From contig JAITMS010000032.1 in the NCBI GenBank assembly GCA_031277255.1, positions 1 through 38,943 on the forward strand: DNA of 38,943 nucleotides, read 5' to 3'. The first letter of the stretch is position 1, and every line of letters begins with the position of its first letter. The notes under the pieces were generated by a model. The model was not told the DNA's origin. It did not search any database and saw nothing but the letters and a program-made list of their open reading frames with translations. This document shows, piece by piece, positions 16,466 through 24,054 of the stretch. This DNA comes from Azonexus sp. (GTDB lineage Bacteria > Pseudomonadota > Gammaproteobacteria > Burkholderiales > Rhodocyclaceae). The translations under genes were made by a program, and so were the position numbers.

Positions 16466-18094
16466 TCAGTCCTCTGAAACGCAACCCGCCAGCAAATCCA
16501 TCTGCGGCTCGTAGGCTGCTGTTTCCACGTCGAACAGTCCGAGCAGGGTGTGGAACAGGTTGTCGTGGCTGGCGGGTTGTTTTGCCCGTTGGGCGAGGCA
16601 GGTGGTATTGAAGCTCTGACCGGGGGCGAACCAGAGGATCAGCGGAACCTGGGTTTGTTCGGCGGGCGCGATGGCCCAGGGCATACCGTGCAGGTACAGC
16701 CCTTTTTCGCCCAGCGATTCGCCGTGGTCGGAGACGTAGAGGAGGGCCGTGTCGTGGCTGGTGACGCCGCGCAGTTGGTCGATGGCCGCGGCCAGCACAT
16801 GATCGGTGTAAAGCACGCTGTTGTCGTAGGTGTTGACCAGCGCCTCGCGGGTGCAGGCGGCGAGGTTGGTGGTGTCGCAGGTTGGCGTCCACTGGCGGAA
16901 GGCGGCCGGGTAACGCTGGAAATAGGCGGGGCCGTGGCTGCCGAGCAGGTGCAGGACGATGAGGATGTCGCCGGGGGCGGCGTCGATGATCTCTGGCAGG
17001 TTGTCGAGCAGGATTGCGTCGAAACAGCGCCCGCCCTCGCACAGGCCGGGAACTTTGGCCCGCGACAGATTTTCGTGGGGCAGGTCGACGCAGACGCCTT
17101 TGCAGCCGGATTGGTTGTCGCGCCAGAAGATGTCGACGCCGGTGCGGTGCAGGACGTGCAGCAATGACTCCTGGCGGCGGATGGCGGCTTCGTCGTAATG
17201 GCGGCGGCCCGCCAGCGAAAACATGCAGGGGACGGAAGTCGCCGTGTCGGTGCCGCAACTGCTGACTTCGGCAAAATTGATGACCCTGCGGGCGGCGAGT
17301 TCGGGCGTGGTCTGGCGGGCGTAACCGCTCAATCCCCAGTTGGCGGCGCGGACGGTTTCGCCGACGGCGAGGACGACGGCTCGCGGGCGGCGCGCCAGTT
17401 CAGGCCGCCGGGCGTCCAGCGCGATGCCTTGCCGCGTTGCCGTTGCGCCGGATGTCGCCGCTTCGCCCTTGAGCGCCGACAGCGCCGAGAAGATGGCGTT
17501 CGATGGCGTGACGAGAAAGCGCAATTCCTTGTGCTGGCGAAAGAGCGGGGCCAGGTCGGCAGCCGCCAGCCAGAACCCGCTCCCGGTCATCAAGAGGGCG
17601 GCGGCAAGGCCGACCCCGCGAGCCAGCAGCGCCCGCCGCCAGGTTCGCCCGGGCGGCCTGAGCCGGGTAATCAGGGCGATGGCGATGGCCGCGTAGAGGA
17701 CGTACAGCAGCATGGCTGGTTGGAGCAGTTCGCCCGCTTCGCGGATATCGGTTTCGAGGACGTTGCGCAGCATCGCCGGACTCAGGTAAACCTTGTAGGT
17801 CGCCACGAAATAAACCGCCGCCGCCGTGGTCACGGCGAGCAGCATGAGCAGCGGCTTCAGCGTCCGCCGCGCCGCCACGAGCAGCAGCAGAAACCATTGC
17901 AGGCCGGTCATCAGGAGGGCGGCGGAGAAGAACAGCAGCCCGTCCGCCGCCGAGCGCAGTGGGTGAAAATCGGTCAGCGCGCGCCAGAAAGCGCCATTGC
18001 CCAACAGCGTGAACGTCAGGCTGGCGACGAGCGCGGCGGTTTCCGCCGACCACGCTGGCCGCCTCGTCAGCAGGCTTTTCCAGCGCGGCGGCAT
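16466..18094 (-). CDS. eptA: EptA-type lipid A phosphoethanolamine transferase
   Basis: An inner-membrane enzyme that moves phosphoethanolamine from phosphatidylethanolamine to lipid A phosphates, lowering surface negative charge. About five membrane segments occupy residues 20-180 (DUF1705 region), then a periplasmic sulfatase-fold domain. Metal ligand E246 is in LAVGETVRA. The nucleophile should be T284 in SCGTDTATSVPC, bracketed by the C280/C290 disulfide pair of the family. Further paired cysteines (GCKGVC, LCEGGRC, TCDTTNLAAC) also match it. VSDHGESLGE gives the Asp-His metal site. The length of 542 residues is normal. ATG 18094 shares one base with the preceding gene's stop. The final codons and stop lie in a heptamer-type repeat. 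Confidence 0.88.
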   Translation of the reverse strand: MPPRWKSLLTRRPAWSAETAALVASLTFTLLGNGAFWRALTDFHPLRSAADGLLFFSAALLMTGLQWFLLLLVAARRTLKPLLMLLAVTTAAAVYFVATYKVYLSPAMLRNVLETDIREAGELLQPAMLLYVLYAAIAIALITRLRPPGRTWRRALLARGVGLAAALLMTGSGFWLAAADLAPLFRQHKELRFLVTPSNAIFSALSALKGEAATSGATATRQGIALDARRPELARRPRAVVLAVGETVRAANWGLSGYARQTTPELAARRVINFAEVSSCGTDTATSVPCMFSLAGRRHYDEAAIRRQESLLHVLHRTGVDIFWRDNQSGCKGVCVDLPHENLSRAKVPGLCEGGRCFDAILLDNLPEIIDAAPGDILIVLHLLGSHGPAYFQRYPAAFRQWTPTCDTTNLAACTREALVNTYDNSVLYTDHVLAAAIDQLRGVTSHDTALLYVSDHGESLGEKGLYLHGMPWAIAPAEQTQVPLILWFAPGQSFNTTCLAQRAKQPASHDNLFHTLLGLFDVETAAYEPQMDLLAGCVSED

Positions 18095-20025
18095 CAATCG
18101 GCGACTGGCCAGTTGAACAAACCTTTGCGGAAAGCGTCGCTGGCGTCCTGGTAGTTGGCGATGGCGCGGCGGATCAGCAGGTCATCGAGGGCGCCGGCGC
18201 GTTCGTGGCTGGCGCCGAGGGCGTCGTCGTGGCGGCGGATGGCCTGGCGCGGACTGAGAATCGCCAGATCATGGCCATCGAACAGGCCGAGGTGCTGGTA
18301 ATTGCCAATCACCGCGCGGCCCGGACGGTCGGGGTAGAGCAGGACGTTGCGGCCAAAAAAGGTCGACACGTAATCCATGCTCAGGAGGCCGAGCAGGGTC
18401 GGCGCGAGGTCGATCTGGCTCGCCAGGGTCGTCACTTCACCCGGCGCGATCCAGCCCGGCGCGTAGATGAACAGCGGGATGTGGTAATTGGCGACCGGCA
18501 GATCCTCGCGCCCGGCGCTGCCCGCCGTGTGGTCGGCGACAAAGACGAAAAGGGTGTTGGCGAACCACGGCTTGGTTCGCGCTTCTTCGAGAAACCGGCC
18601 GATGGCGTAATCGGTGTATTTGACCGCGCCGTCGCGCCCCGCGCCGGAGGCGATGTCGATGCGGCCCGCCGGATAGGTGTAGGGGCGGTGGTTGGAGGTG
18701 GTCATCAGATGGAAAAAGAAGGGGCGGCCAGCGGCGTGATCCTGGTCGGCGAGCTTGAGCGCCTGGGCGTAGAGGTCCTCGTCCGACATGCCCCAGGCGT
18801 TCTTGAAGCGCATCTCGGCGTCGGGGACGCTGCTCTGATCGACGATGCGGTAGCCGTTGCCGGAAAAAAAGGCATTCATGTTGTCGAAATAGCCGCGCCC
18901 GCCATAGACAAACACGCTGTCGTAACCCTTGGCCGCCAACTGCTGACCGAGGCTGGCGTAGCCGCTCTCGCGGCCCAGGCGCTTGACGATGGAGCGGCCC
19001 GGCGTCGGCGGAATCGACAGGGTCACGGCTTCCAGCCCGCGATCGGTGCGCGTGCCGGTGGCCCAGAAATTACTGAAAAAGAGACTTTGCCCGCGCAGTT
19101 GATCGAGATTGGGCGTCAAACCGCGTGGGTTGCCGAAGCTGCCGAGAAATTTGGCGCTCAGGCTCTCGACCATCACCAGCACGATGTTGTGGCGCTGCTC
19201 AAGGCCCGGATTGTCGATCTGGCGGCGGATGCCTTCCGGGTCGGCATCGAGGAAACGGGCGTTCGGCTCGGCCACTTCGGCGCGCAAGAGGCTGCCGGTT
19301 TCGGCCTCCGGCAGCGTCGCGTAAAACTGCCGGTAATCCAGTTCGTTATTGCGAAAAGCGGCAAAAAACTGGAACGGCCCGTTGGTCGAGAGTTCCGCCT
19401 GATAGACATTGCCCCCCGGCGAGCGGGGAAAATTCTGCCCGATCACCGCCATATCAAGGGCAGCGACCAGCAGCAAGACCGTGAAACCGCGCCAGCGGCC
19501 AGCAAGCGGCAGCGGCGGCGCGGCAAAAACCGCCGCCAGCGGACGGCGCAACGCCCACAGGATGATCGCGGCGAGCGCCGCCAGCAGGCCGAGCAGACGC
19601 CAGATCGGGTAGGACTCGACGATGTTGTCGACGACTTCCCTGGAGTAAATCAGGTAATCGACGGCGATGAAATTGAAGCGCCCGCCGAACTCATCCCAGA
19701 ACAGCCACTCGGCGGCGGCGACAAAGAGCATGGCGAACAGGGCCAGGCCGGTCGCAAAGATGAGCAAACGCTGCTGAAAGCGGCTCCGCCACCATTTTTC
19801 CGGGCACAGCGCCAGCCACAGCGCCAAGGGCAGCAGCGCGTAGCAGAGAAAAGCCAGGTCATACACCGCGCCAACGGCGTAGATGCGGAAGACCTCCCCC
19901 ACCCCCGCCGCGACATCGGCGCGATGCGCCAGCAGCAAGGCGCTGCGCGTCAAAACAAAGATCGTCAGCCAGCAAAGGCCAACGAGGCCAAGAAAGCGGG
20001 TTTGCGCATGGCGGATGAAGCGCAT
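18094..20025 (-). CDS. LTA synthase family membrane sulfatase-fold transferase, second copy
   Basis: A 643-residue alkaline phosphatase superfamily protein of the same broad family as 12756-14795. It has five membrane segments (about 12-32, 47-72, 85-107, 143-160, 180-196) and a periplasmic catalytic domain. Likely active-site residues are E287 in VLVMVESLS, T327 in GTRTDRG, and DH in FVADHTAGS. It should transfer a phospho-head-group onto an envelope glycan or lipid; the substrate is unknown. ATG 20025 is preferred over TTG 20067 because it gives the short charged N-terminus before TM1. It is upstream of and coupled to the EptA gene, and divergent from the two-component system at 20220. Confidence 0.85.
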   Translation of the reverse strand: MRFIRHAQTRFLGLVGLCWLTIFVLTRSALLLAHRADVAAGVGEVFRIYAVGAVYDLAFLCYALLPLALWLALCPEKWWRSRFQQRLLIFATGLALFAMLFVAAAEWLFWDEFGGRFNFIAVDYLIYSREVVDNIVESYPIWRLLGLLAALAAIILWALRRPLAAVFAAPPLPLAGRWRGFTVLLLVAALDMAVIGQNFPRSPGGNVYQAELSTNGPFQFFAAFRNNELDYRQFYATLPEAETGSLLRAEVAEPNARFLDADPEGIRRQIDNPGLEQRHNIVLVMVESLSAKFLGSFGNPRGLTPNLDQLRGQSLFFSNFWATGTRTDRGLEAVTLSIPPTPGRSIVKRLGRESGYASLGQQLAAKGYDSVFVYGGRGYFDNMNAFFSGNGYRIVDQSSVPDAEMRFKNAWGMSDEDLYAQALKLADQDHAAGRPFFFHLMTTSNHRPYTYPAGRIDIASGAGRDGAVKYTDYAIGRFLEEARTKPWFANTLFVFVADHTAGSAGREDLPVANYHIPLFIYAPGWIAPGEVTTLASQIDLAPTLLGLLSMDYVSTFFGRNVLLYPDRPGRAVIGNYQHLGLFDGHDLAILSPRQAIRRHDDALGASHERAGALDDLLIRRAIANYQDASDAFRKGLFNWPVAD

Positions 20026-20219
20026 CGGGGAAAAAGCAGAAGGATGAATGCCACAAAGTCTGCGCAAGGCCGCGTCAAGGGCGCGTTGAAGGCATGTGAA
20101 AATGGCGTCAAGGCTGGATTGCGCTTGATTCGATGACCGTGAATGATTGACTGCCCGGCGCGGCGGAATCTTGATAACGGCGGCTATACTGTGTTTCCCG
20201 GCCTCGTTTCATCAAGCCC
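20026..20219. promoter_or_regulatory. Divergent control region between the transferase operon and the two-component system
   Basis: This 194-bp region must hold promoters for both directions. On the plus strand TATACT (20185-20190) is a good -10 about 30 bases before the regulator ATG, but no -35 is at the right distance, as expected for an activator-dependent promoter. I see no clear tandem regulator half-sites. Confidence 0.35.
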
Positions 20220-20897
20220 ATGCGCCTCCTCATCATTGAAGATCACCCGGACATCCTCGCCAACATCGTCGACTATCTCGAAGCCGCCGGGCATACCGTC
20301 GATTGCGCCTATAACGGGCCGGGCGGGCTGCATCTGGCGCTGACGGGGCATCACGATCTGATTGTTCTCGACATCATGCTGCCCGGCATGGATGGTTTTC
20401 AGGTTTGCCGCAGCCTGCGCGACAGCGGCAATCACACGCCGATCATCATGCTGACGGCGCGCGATACGCTCGATGACCGGCTGCAAGGCTTGCGTCTTGG
20501 GGCCGATGATTACCTCGTCAAACCCTTTGCCCTGGCCGAGCTGGAAGCACGCATCGAGGCCGTGCAGCGGCGCGCGCGCGGGGCCAGTCCGCGCTTGCAG
20601 GTGGCCGATCTGGCGCTCGATCTCGACACCTTGCGCGTGACGCGCGGCGGCCAGGTTCTGCGCCTCAACCCGGCCTGCCTCAAGCTGCTTGAAATTCTCA
20701 TGCGCAAAAGTCCCGGCGTGGTCCGCCGCGAGGCGCTGGAGGCGGCCATGTGGGGCGACGACCCGCCCGCCAGCGACAGCCTGAGAAGCCATCTGCATCT
20801 CCTGCGCCTGGCCGTCGACCGGCCTTTTCCACGGCCCTTGCTGCACACCGTGCATGGCGTCGGCTACCGTCTGGCGGAAGAAGATCGTGAGGACTAA
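20220..20897 (+). CDS. OmpR/PmrA-class response regulator
   Basis: A 225-residue DNA-binding response regulator. The receiver domain has E7/D8, phospho-acceptor D51 (LIVLDIMLPGMDG), T79 and K101 (DYLVKPF). A winged-helix DNA-binding domain covers about 125-222 (LRLNPACLKLLEILM, then HLLRLAVDRPF and VHGVGYRL). It overlaps the kinase gene by 11 bases, forming a pair. The divergent placement next to an EptA-type gene suggests control of lipid A modification, as PmrA controls eptA in enterobacteria. That regulatory link is inference; the protein class is certain. Confidence 0.92.
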   Translation: MRLLIIEDHPDILANIVDYLEAAGHTVDCAYNGPGGLHLALTGHHDLIVLDIMLPGMDGFQVCRSLRDSGNHTPIIMLTARDTLDDRLQGLRLGADDYLVKPFALAELEARIEAVQRRARGASPRLQVADLALDLDTLRVTRGGQVLRLNPACLKLLEILMRKSPGVVRREALEAAMWGDDPPASDSLRSHLHLLRLAVDRPFPRPLLHTVHGVGYRLAEEDRED

Positions 20898-22149
20898 ACA
20901 GCCGCTCGCCCGCCGCATCCTGCTGTCGTTTACGCTCCTCACCGGGCTGGTCGCGGTGATTTACGCCGGGGCCATTTACGCCATCATTCATCTGGTTGAA
21001 GAAGACCTGATCGGCGAAGAACTGCGTCACGAAATGGCGACCATCGAGGAGATTTATCACAACAGCGACCGCCTGCCCGACCTCGTCGGCGGCAGCGCCC
21101 TTTACGCGCCGGATCTTGATGACCAGACGCTGCCGCCCGGTCTGGACAAGGTCGGCGACGGCTTTCAGGAAATGGTCGACGGCAGTGGCGCCTGGTTTGT
21201 CTTCAAAACCCGCATCAATGGCCATCCCTTCATTCTCGTCCGCAATCAGGACGCCTTCGAGGCCCGCGAGCATCTGTTGCTCTTTGCCGTCGCCGCCGGG
21301 CTGGCGCTGGCCGTGCTGCTGGCTTTCGTCATCGGCAGCTTGATGGCGCGCCGGGTGATCGACCCGGTGATCCGGCTCGCCGGGCAGGTGCGCGGCCAGC
21401 ACTGGCCAGCGACCCCATCGCCGCCGCTGGCCGACGATTACGGCGACGACGAACTCGGTCAGTTGGCCGCCGCCTTCGATCAGAGCTTTGCCCGGCTGGG
21501 CGCGGCCATCGAGCGCGAACGCCTGTTTACCAGCGATGTCAGCCACGAATTGCGGACACCGCTGATGGTCGTCGCCACCTCGGCGGAACTTCTCTCCCGC
21601 CGCGACCTGCCGGAACCGGCCCGCCAGCAGGTCGAGCGCATCGCCAAGGCGGCGGCGGAAATGCAGTCGCTGGTCGATATTTTTCTCCAACTGGCGCGGG
21701 CCAGGGACGGACGCTCAGCGGCGGACGCAGGCGTCACCCTGGCGGCGCTGGCTGAGCAGTTGGCCGCCCTCTGGCAGCCGGAAATCGCCGCCCGGCATCT
21801 CGTCTTCACGCTCCGTCACGACAGCGGCGTACCCGGCCTCTGGCCGCCGGACTTGCTGCGCGTGGTCATCAACAACCTCTTGCGCAACGCCGCGCACTAC
21901 ACCGAGCAGGGCGAAATCCGGCTCATCATCGGCGATGGCGGTTTTTGCGTTGAAGACAGCGGCTCCGGCATTGCCGAAGACGACGCCGACAAGCTGTTCC
22001 AGCCTTTCTTCCGTGGCCGGAACGCCCGCGGCGAGGGCCTTGGTCTCGGCCTCTCGCTGGTCTGGCGCATTTGCGAACAACAAGGCTGGCGCATCACGGC
22101 GGGCAACATCGACGGCGGCGGCAGCCGGTTTACGGTGCGGCTGATTTGA
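20887..22149 (+). CDS. Sensor histidine kinase partner of the OmpR-class regulator
   Basis: A 420-residue membrane kinase. TM1 is about 12-34, with a periplasmic sensor of roughly 95 residues (35-130) rich in Asp and Glu. TM2 is about 131-153, followed by a HAMP-like linker. HisKA carries phospho-His H220 in FTSDVSHELRTPL. The ATPase domain has NNLLRNAAHYT, VEDSGSGIAEDD and GEGLGLGLSLVWRI. GTG 20887 is taken as the start because it gives a proper charged N-terminus (MRTKQPLARRILL). The acidic sensor could bind metal or cationic ligands, as PmrB does. That would fit its neighbours but is not shown by any exact motif. Confidence 0.88.
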   Translation: MRTKQPLARRILLSFTLLTGLVAVIYAGAIYAIIHLVEEDLIGEELRHEMATIEEIYHNSDRLPDLVGGSALYAPDLDDQTLPPGLDKVGDGFQEMVDGSGAWFVFKTRINGHPFILVRNQDAFEAREHLLLFAVAAGLALAVLLAFVIGSLMARRVIDPVIRLAGQVRGQHWPATPSPPLADDYGDDELGQLAAAFDQSFARLGAAIERERLFTSDVSHELRTPLMVVATSAELLSRRDLPEPARQQVERIAKAAAEMQSLVDIFLQLARARDGRSAADAGVTLAALAEQLAALWQPEIAARHLVFTLRHDSGVPGLWPPDLLRVVINNLLRNAAHYTEQGEIRLIIGDGGFCVEDSGSGIAEDDADKLFQPFFRGRNARGEGLGLGLSLVWRICEQQGWRITAGNIDGGGSRFTVRLI

Positions 22150-22179
22150 CGCGCTGCGCCTTTCTCCGCTCCCGCCAGC

Positions 22180-22250
22180 GAGAGAGCGGCGTCTTTACCT
22201 CCCCGCTCCCGCTTGCGGGAGAGGGGCCGGGGGAGAGGGAGCTTTCTCTC
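22180..22250. repeat. CT-rich hairpin repeat related to family C
   Basis: CTCCCGC and GCGGGAG (about 22204-22220) form a stem inside a purine/pyrimidine-skewed block similar to parts of the repeats at 24101-24229 and 33225-33247. It lies in the 202-bp gap after the kinase gene. A second dyad (GCTTGCAGCGGCAAGC) follows near 22300. No T-run marks it as a terminator. Confidence 0.5.
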
Positions 22251-22351
22251 CCCGGTTTTGCGACATGGCGGTTGCCAAGGCGTCGCAGGCAACGCCCAAG
22301 CTTGCAGCGGCAAGCGGGTAAAATCAACCATTTCCCCGGCGGGACGCAACC

Positions 22352-22972
22352 TTGAAGACTTTGTCCGAGCAAGATTACCGGAAGCTGTGCGACGGCGCGG
22401 TCGTCCTTGAAGCGGACGGTTTTGGCGACAAAGTGTTGCGGCTGGCCGACGGCACCCTGCTCAAGCTGTTCCGGCGTAAACGCCTGTTGAGTTCGGCGCT
22501 GCTCTTTCCCTATGCCCGCCGTTTCGTCCGCAACGCCGCCGTGCTGAAGAAGGCGGGCATTCCAGCGCCGACGGTGATCGAGGTGTTTCGGGTGGCGGCG
22601 CTGGCGCGGCATGTCGTTCATTACGCGCCGCTGGCCGGTTCCACCCTGCGCGAACTTGACCGCGCCGGTTTGCCGCCAGCGGAAAAACAGCGGCTGCGCG
22701 CCGCCTTGACCCGCTTCATCATCAGCCTGCATGAGCGGGGCATCTACTTTCGCTCGCTCCATGCCGGTAACGTCGTCGTCACGCCGGAAGGGCATTTTGG
22801 CCTGATCGACTTTGCCGACCTGCGCGTCTACCCGTGGCCGCTTGGCCACCGCCTGCGCGCCCGCAATGTACGGCGTATGCTGACCCTGCCCGGCGACGCC
22901 GACTGGGTCGACCTTCCGGCCATCGTGGCGGGCCGGACGTCGGTGTCGGCAAAGACCACGCCAATGCCATAA
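22352..22972 (+). CDS. WaaP/BUD32-like small kinase ('toluene tolerance protein' type)
   Basis: A 206-residue protein-kinase-fold enzyme of the lipopolysaccharide kinase superfamily. The N-lobe shows FGDKVLRLADGTLLKLFRRKR with a candidate ATP-binding Lys. The catalytic loop reads SLHAGNVVVTPEG, and the metal site is GLIDFADLRVYP (DFG-like). It probably phosphorylates a sugar of the LPS core or a related envelope molecule. The start is TTG 22352, which matches the usual family N-terminus (MKTLSEQDYRKLCDG); no ATG exists nearby in frame. It ends nine bases before the exporter operon's first gene and may belong to that transcript. Confidence 0.75.
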   Translation: MKTLSEQDYRKLCDGAVVLEADGFGDKVLRLADGTLLKLFRRKRLLSSALLFPYARRFVRNAAVLKKAGIPAPTVIEVFRVAALARHVVHYAPLAGSTLRELDRAGLPPAEKQRLRAALTRFIISLHERGIYFRSLHAGNVVVTPEGHFGLIDFADLRVYPWPLGHRLRARNVRRMLTLPGDADWVDLPAIVAGRTSVSAKTTPMP

Positions 22973-22981
22973 TGCGCCCCC

Positions 22982-23998
22982 ATGAAAGCAAAAATCCGAT
23001 TTCTTCTCCTTGCCCTGATTGTTGTTCTGGCCGCTGGCGGCGCGTGGTGGCATTGGCACAGGCCGACGGCGGACGGCGTGTTGACGCTCTACGGCAATAT
23101 TGATTTTCGTCAGGCGTCGATTCCCTTCAACGGCAGTGAGCGGATTGCCGAAGTGCTGGTCGAGGAAGGGGCGCAGGTCAAAGCAGGCGATGTGCTCGCC
23201 CGGCTCGACACCAGCCGCCTGCTGCCGCAAGAGAAACAGGCCGAGGCGGCGGCGGCGGCGCAAAAAGCCGTCGTCGAGCGGTTGGTGAACGGCTCGCGCC
23301 CGGAAGAAATCGCCCAGGCGCGGGCGGCGCTGGCCTCGGCCAAGGCCGATGCCGAGAACGCCACGGCGCTCTACGAACGGCGGCGGGTACTGGGGGCGGC
23401 GGCCGCTGTCAGCCAGCAGGATGTCGACCAAGCCAGGGCGGCAGCGGCGATGGCAACGGCCAATGTGGCGGTGGCCGACAACGCGCTCAAGCTGGCGCTG
23501 ATCGGGCCGCGGGCCGAGGACATCGCCCAGGCCAGGGCTGAACTGCGCCGTTTTGAGGCGCAACTGGCCTTGCTCCGCCAGCAGGTGGCGGACGCCGAGT
23601 TGCGCGCGCCGTTTGACGCGGTGGTGCAGGCGCGGCTGATGGAGCCGGGCGAGATGGCGACGCCGGGAAAGCCGGTGCTGTCGCTCGCCACCCTGGGCCG
23701 CAAATGGGTTCGCGCTTACGTCTCGGAGCCGGATCTGAGCCGCGTCCGTAACGGCTCGCTGGCGCGGATTCGCATCGACAGCCTGGCCGATCAGCCGCTC
23801 GACGGCTGGGTCGGCTTCATTTCGCCGGTCGCCGAATTCACGCCCAAAACCGTGCAAACCGAGGAACTGCGCACCAGCCTGGTCTATGAAACGCGGGTTT
23901 TCGTCAAGGACGACAACAACCGCCTGCGCCTGGGGATGCCGGCGACGGTGACGATACTGCCGGATGATTCGCTGGCGCAGAAGTCCGTTGTTCCTTGA
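22982..23998 (+). CDS. ybhG: HlyD-family membrane fusion protein (YbhG type)
   Basis: A 338-residue periplasmic adaptor that links an inner-membrane ABC exporter to an outer-membrane channel. An N-terminal membrane anchor or signal (FLLLALIVVLAAGGAWW) is followed by a beta strand-rich lipoyl half-motif (VLVEEGAQVKAGDVLARLD). A long coiled-coil hairpin covers about 80-205, rich in Ala, Glu and Arg. The second half-lipoyl (ADAELRAPFDAVVQARLMEPGEM in part) and a beta-barrel follow. Gene order with the next genes matches E. coli ybhG-F-S-R. Confidence 0.88.
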   Translation: MKAKIRFLLLALIVVLAAGGAWWHWHRPTADGVLTLYGNIDFRQASIPFNGSERIAEVLVEEGAQVKAGDVLARLDTSRLLPQEKQAEAAAAAQKAVVERLVNGSRPEEIAQARAALASAKADAENATALYERRRVLGAAAAVSQQDVDQARAAAAMATANVAVADNALKLALIGPRAEDIAQARAELRRFEAQLALLRQQVADAELRAPFDAVVQARLMEPGEMATPGKPVLSLATLGRKWVRAYVSEPDLSRVRNGSLARIRIDSLADQPLDGWVGFISPVAEFTPKTVQTEELRTSLVYETRVFVKDDNNRLRLGMPATVTILPDDSLAQKSVVP

Positions 23999-24054
23999 GA
24001 GGGTGTCGTAAAACACACGGGTAACAGAAAGTCTTACTTTTTCAGGGCATTCGC

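Noticed and set aside
18205-20136. A 643-codon plus-strand frame opposite the second LTA-synthase-family gene.
   Set aside because: Its composition is Gln/Ala/Arg-rich without family features; the minus strand has clear membrane helices and catalytic motifs.
20171-20190. TTGATA and TATACT before the response regulator as a complete promoter.
   Set aside because: Only eight bases separate them; the -10 alone is kept as a weak possibility.
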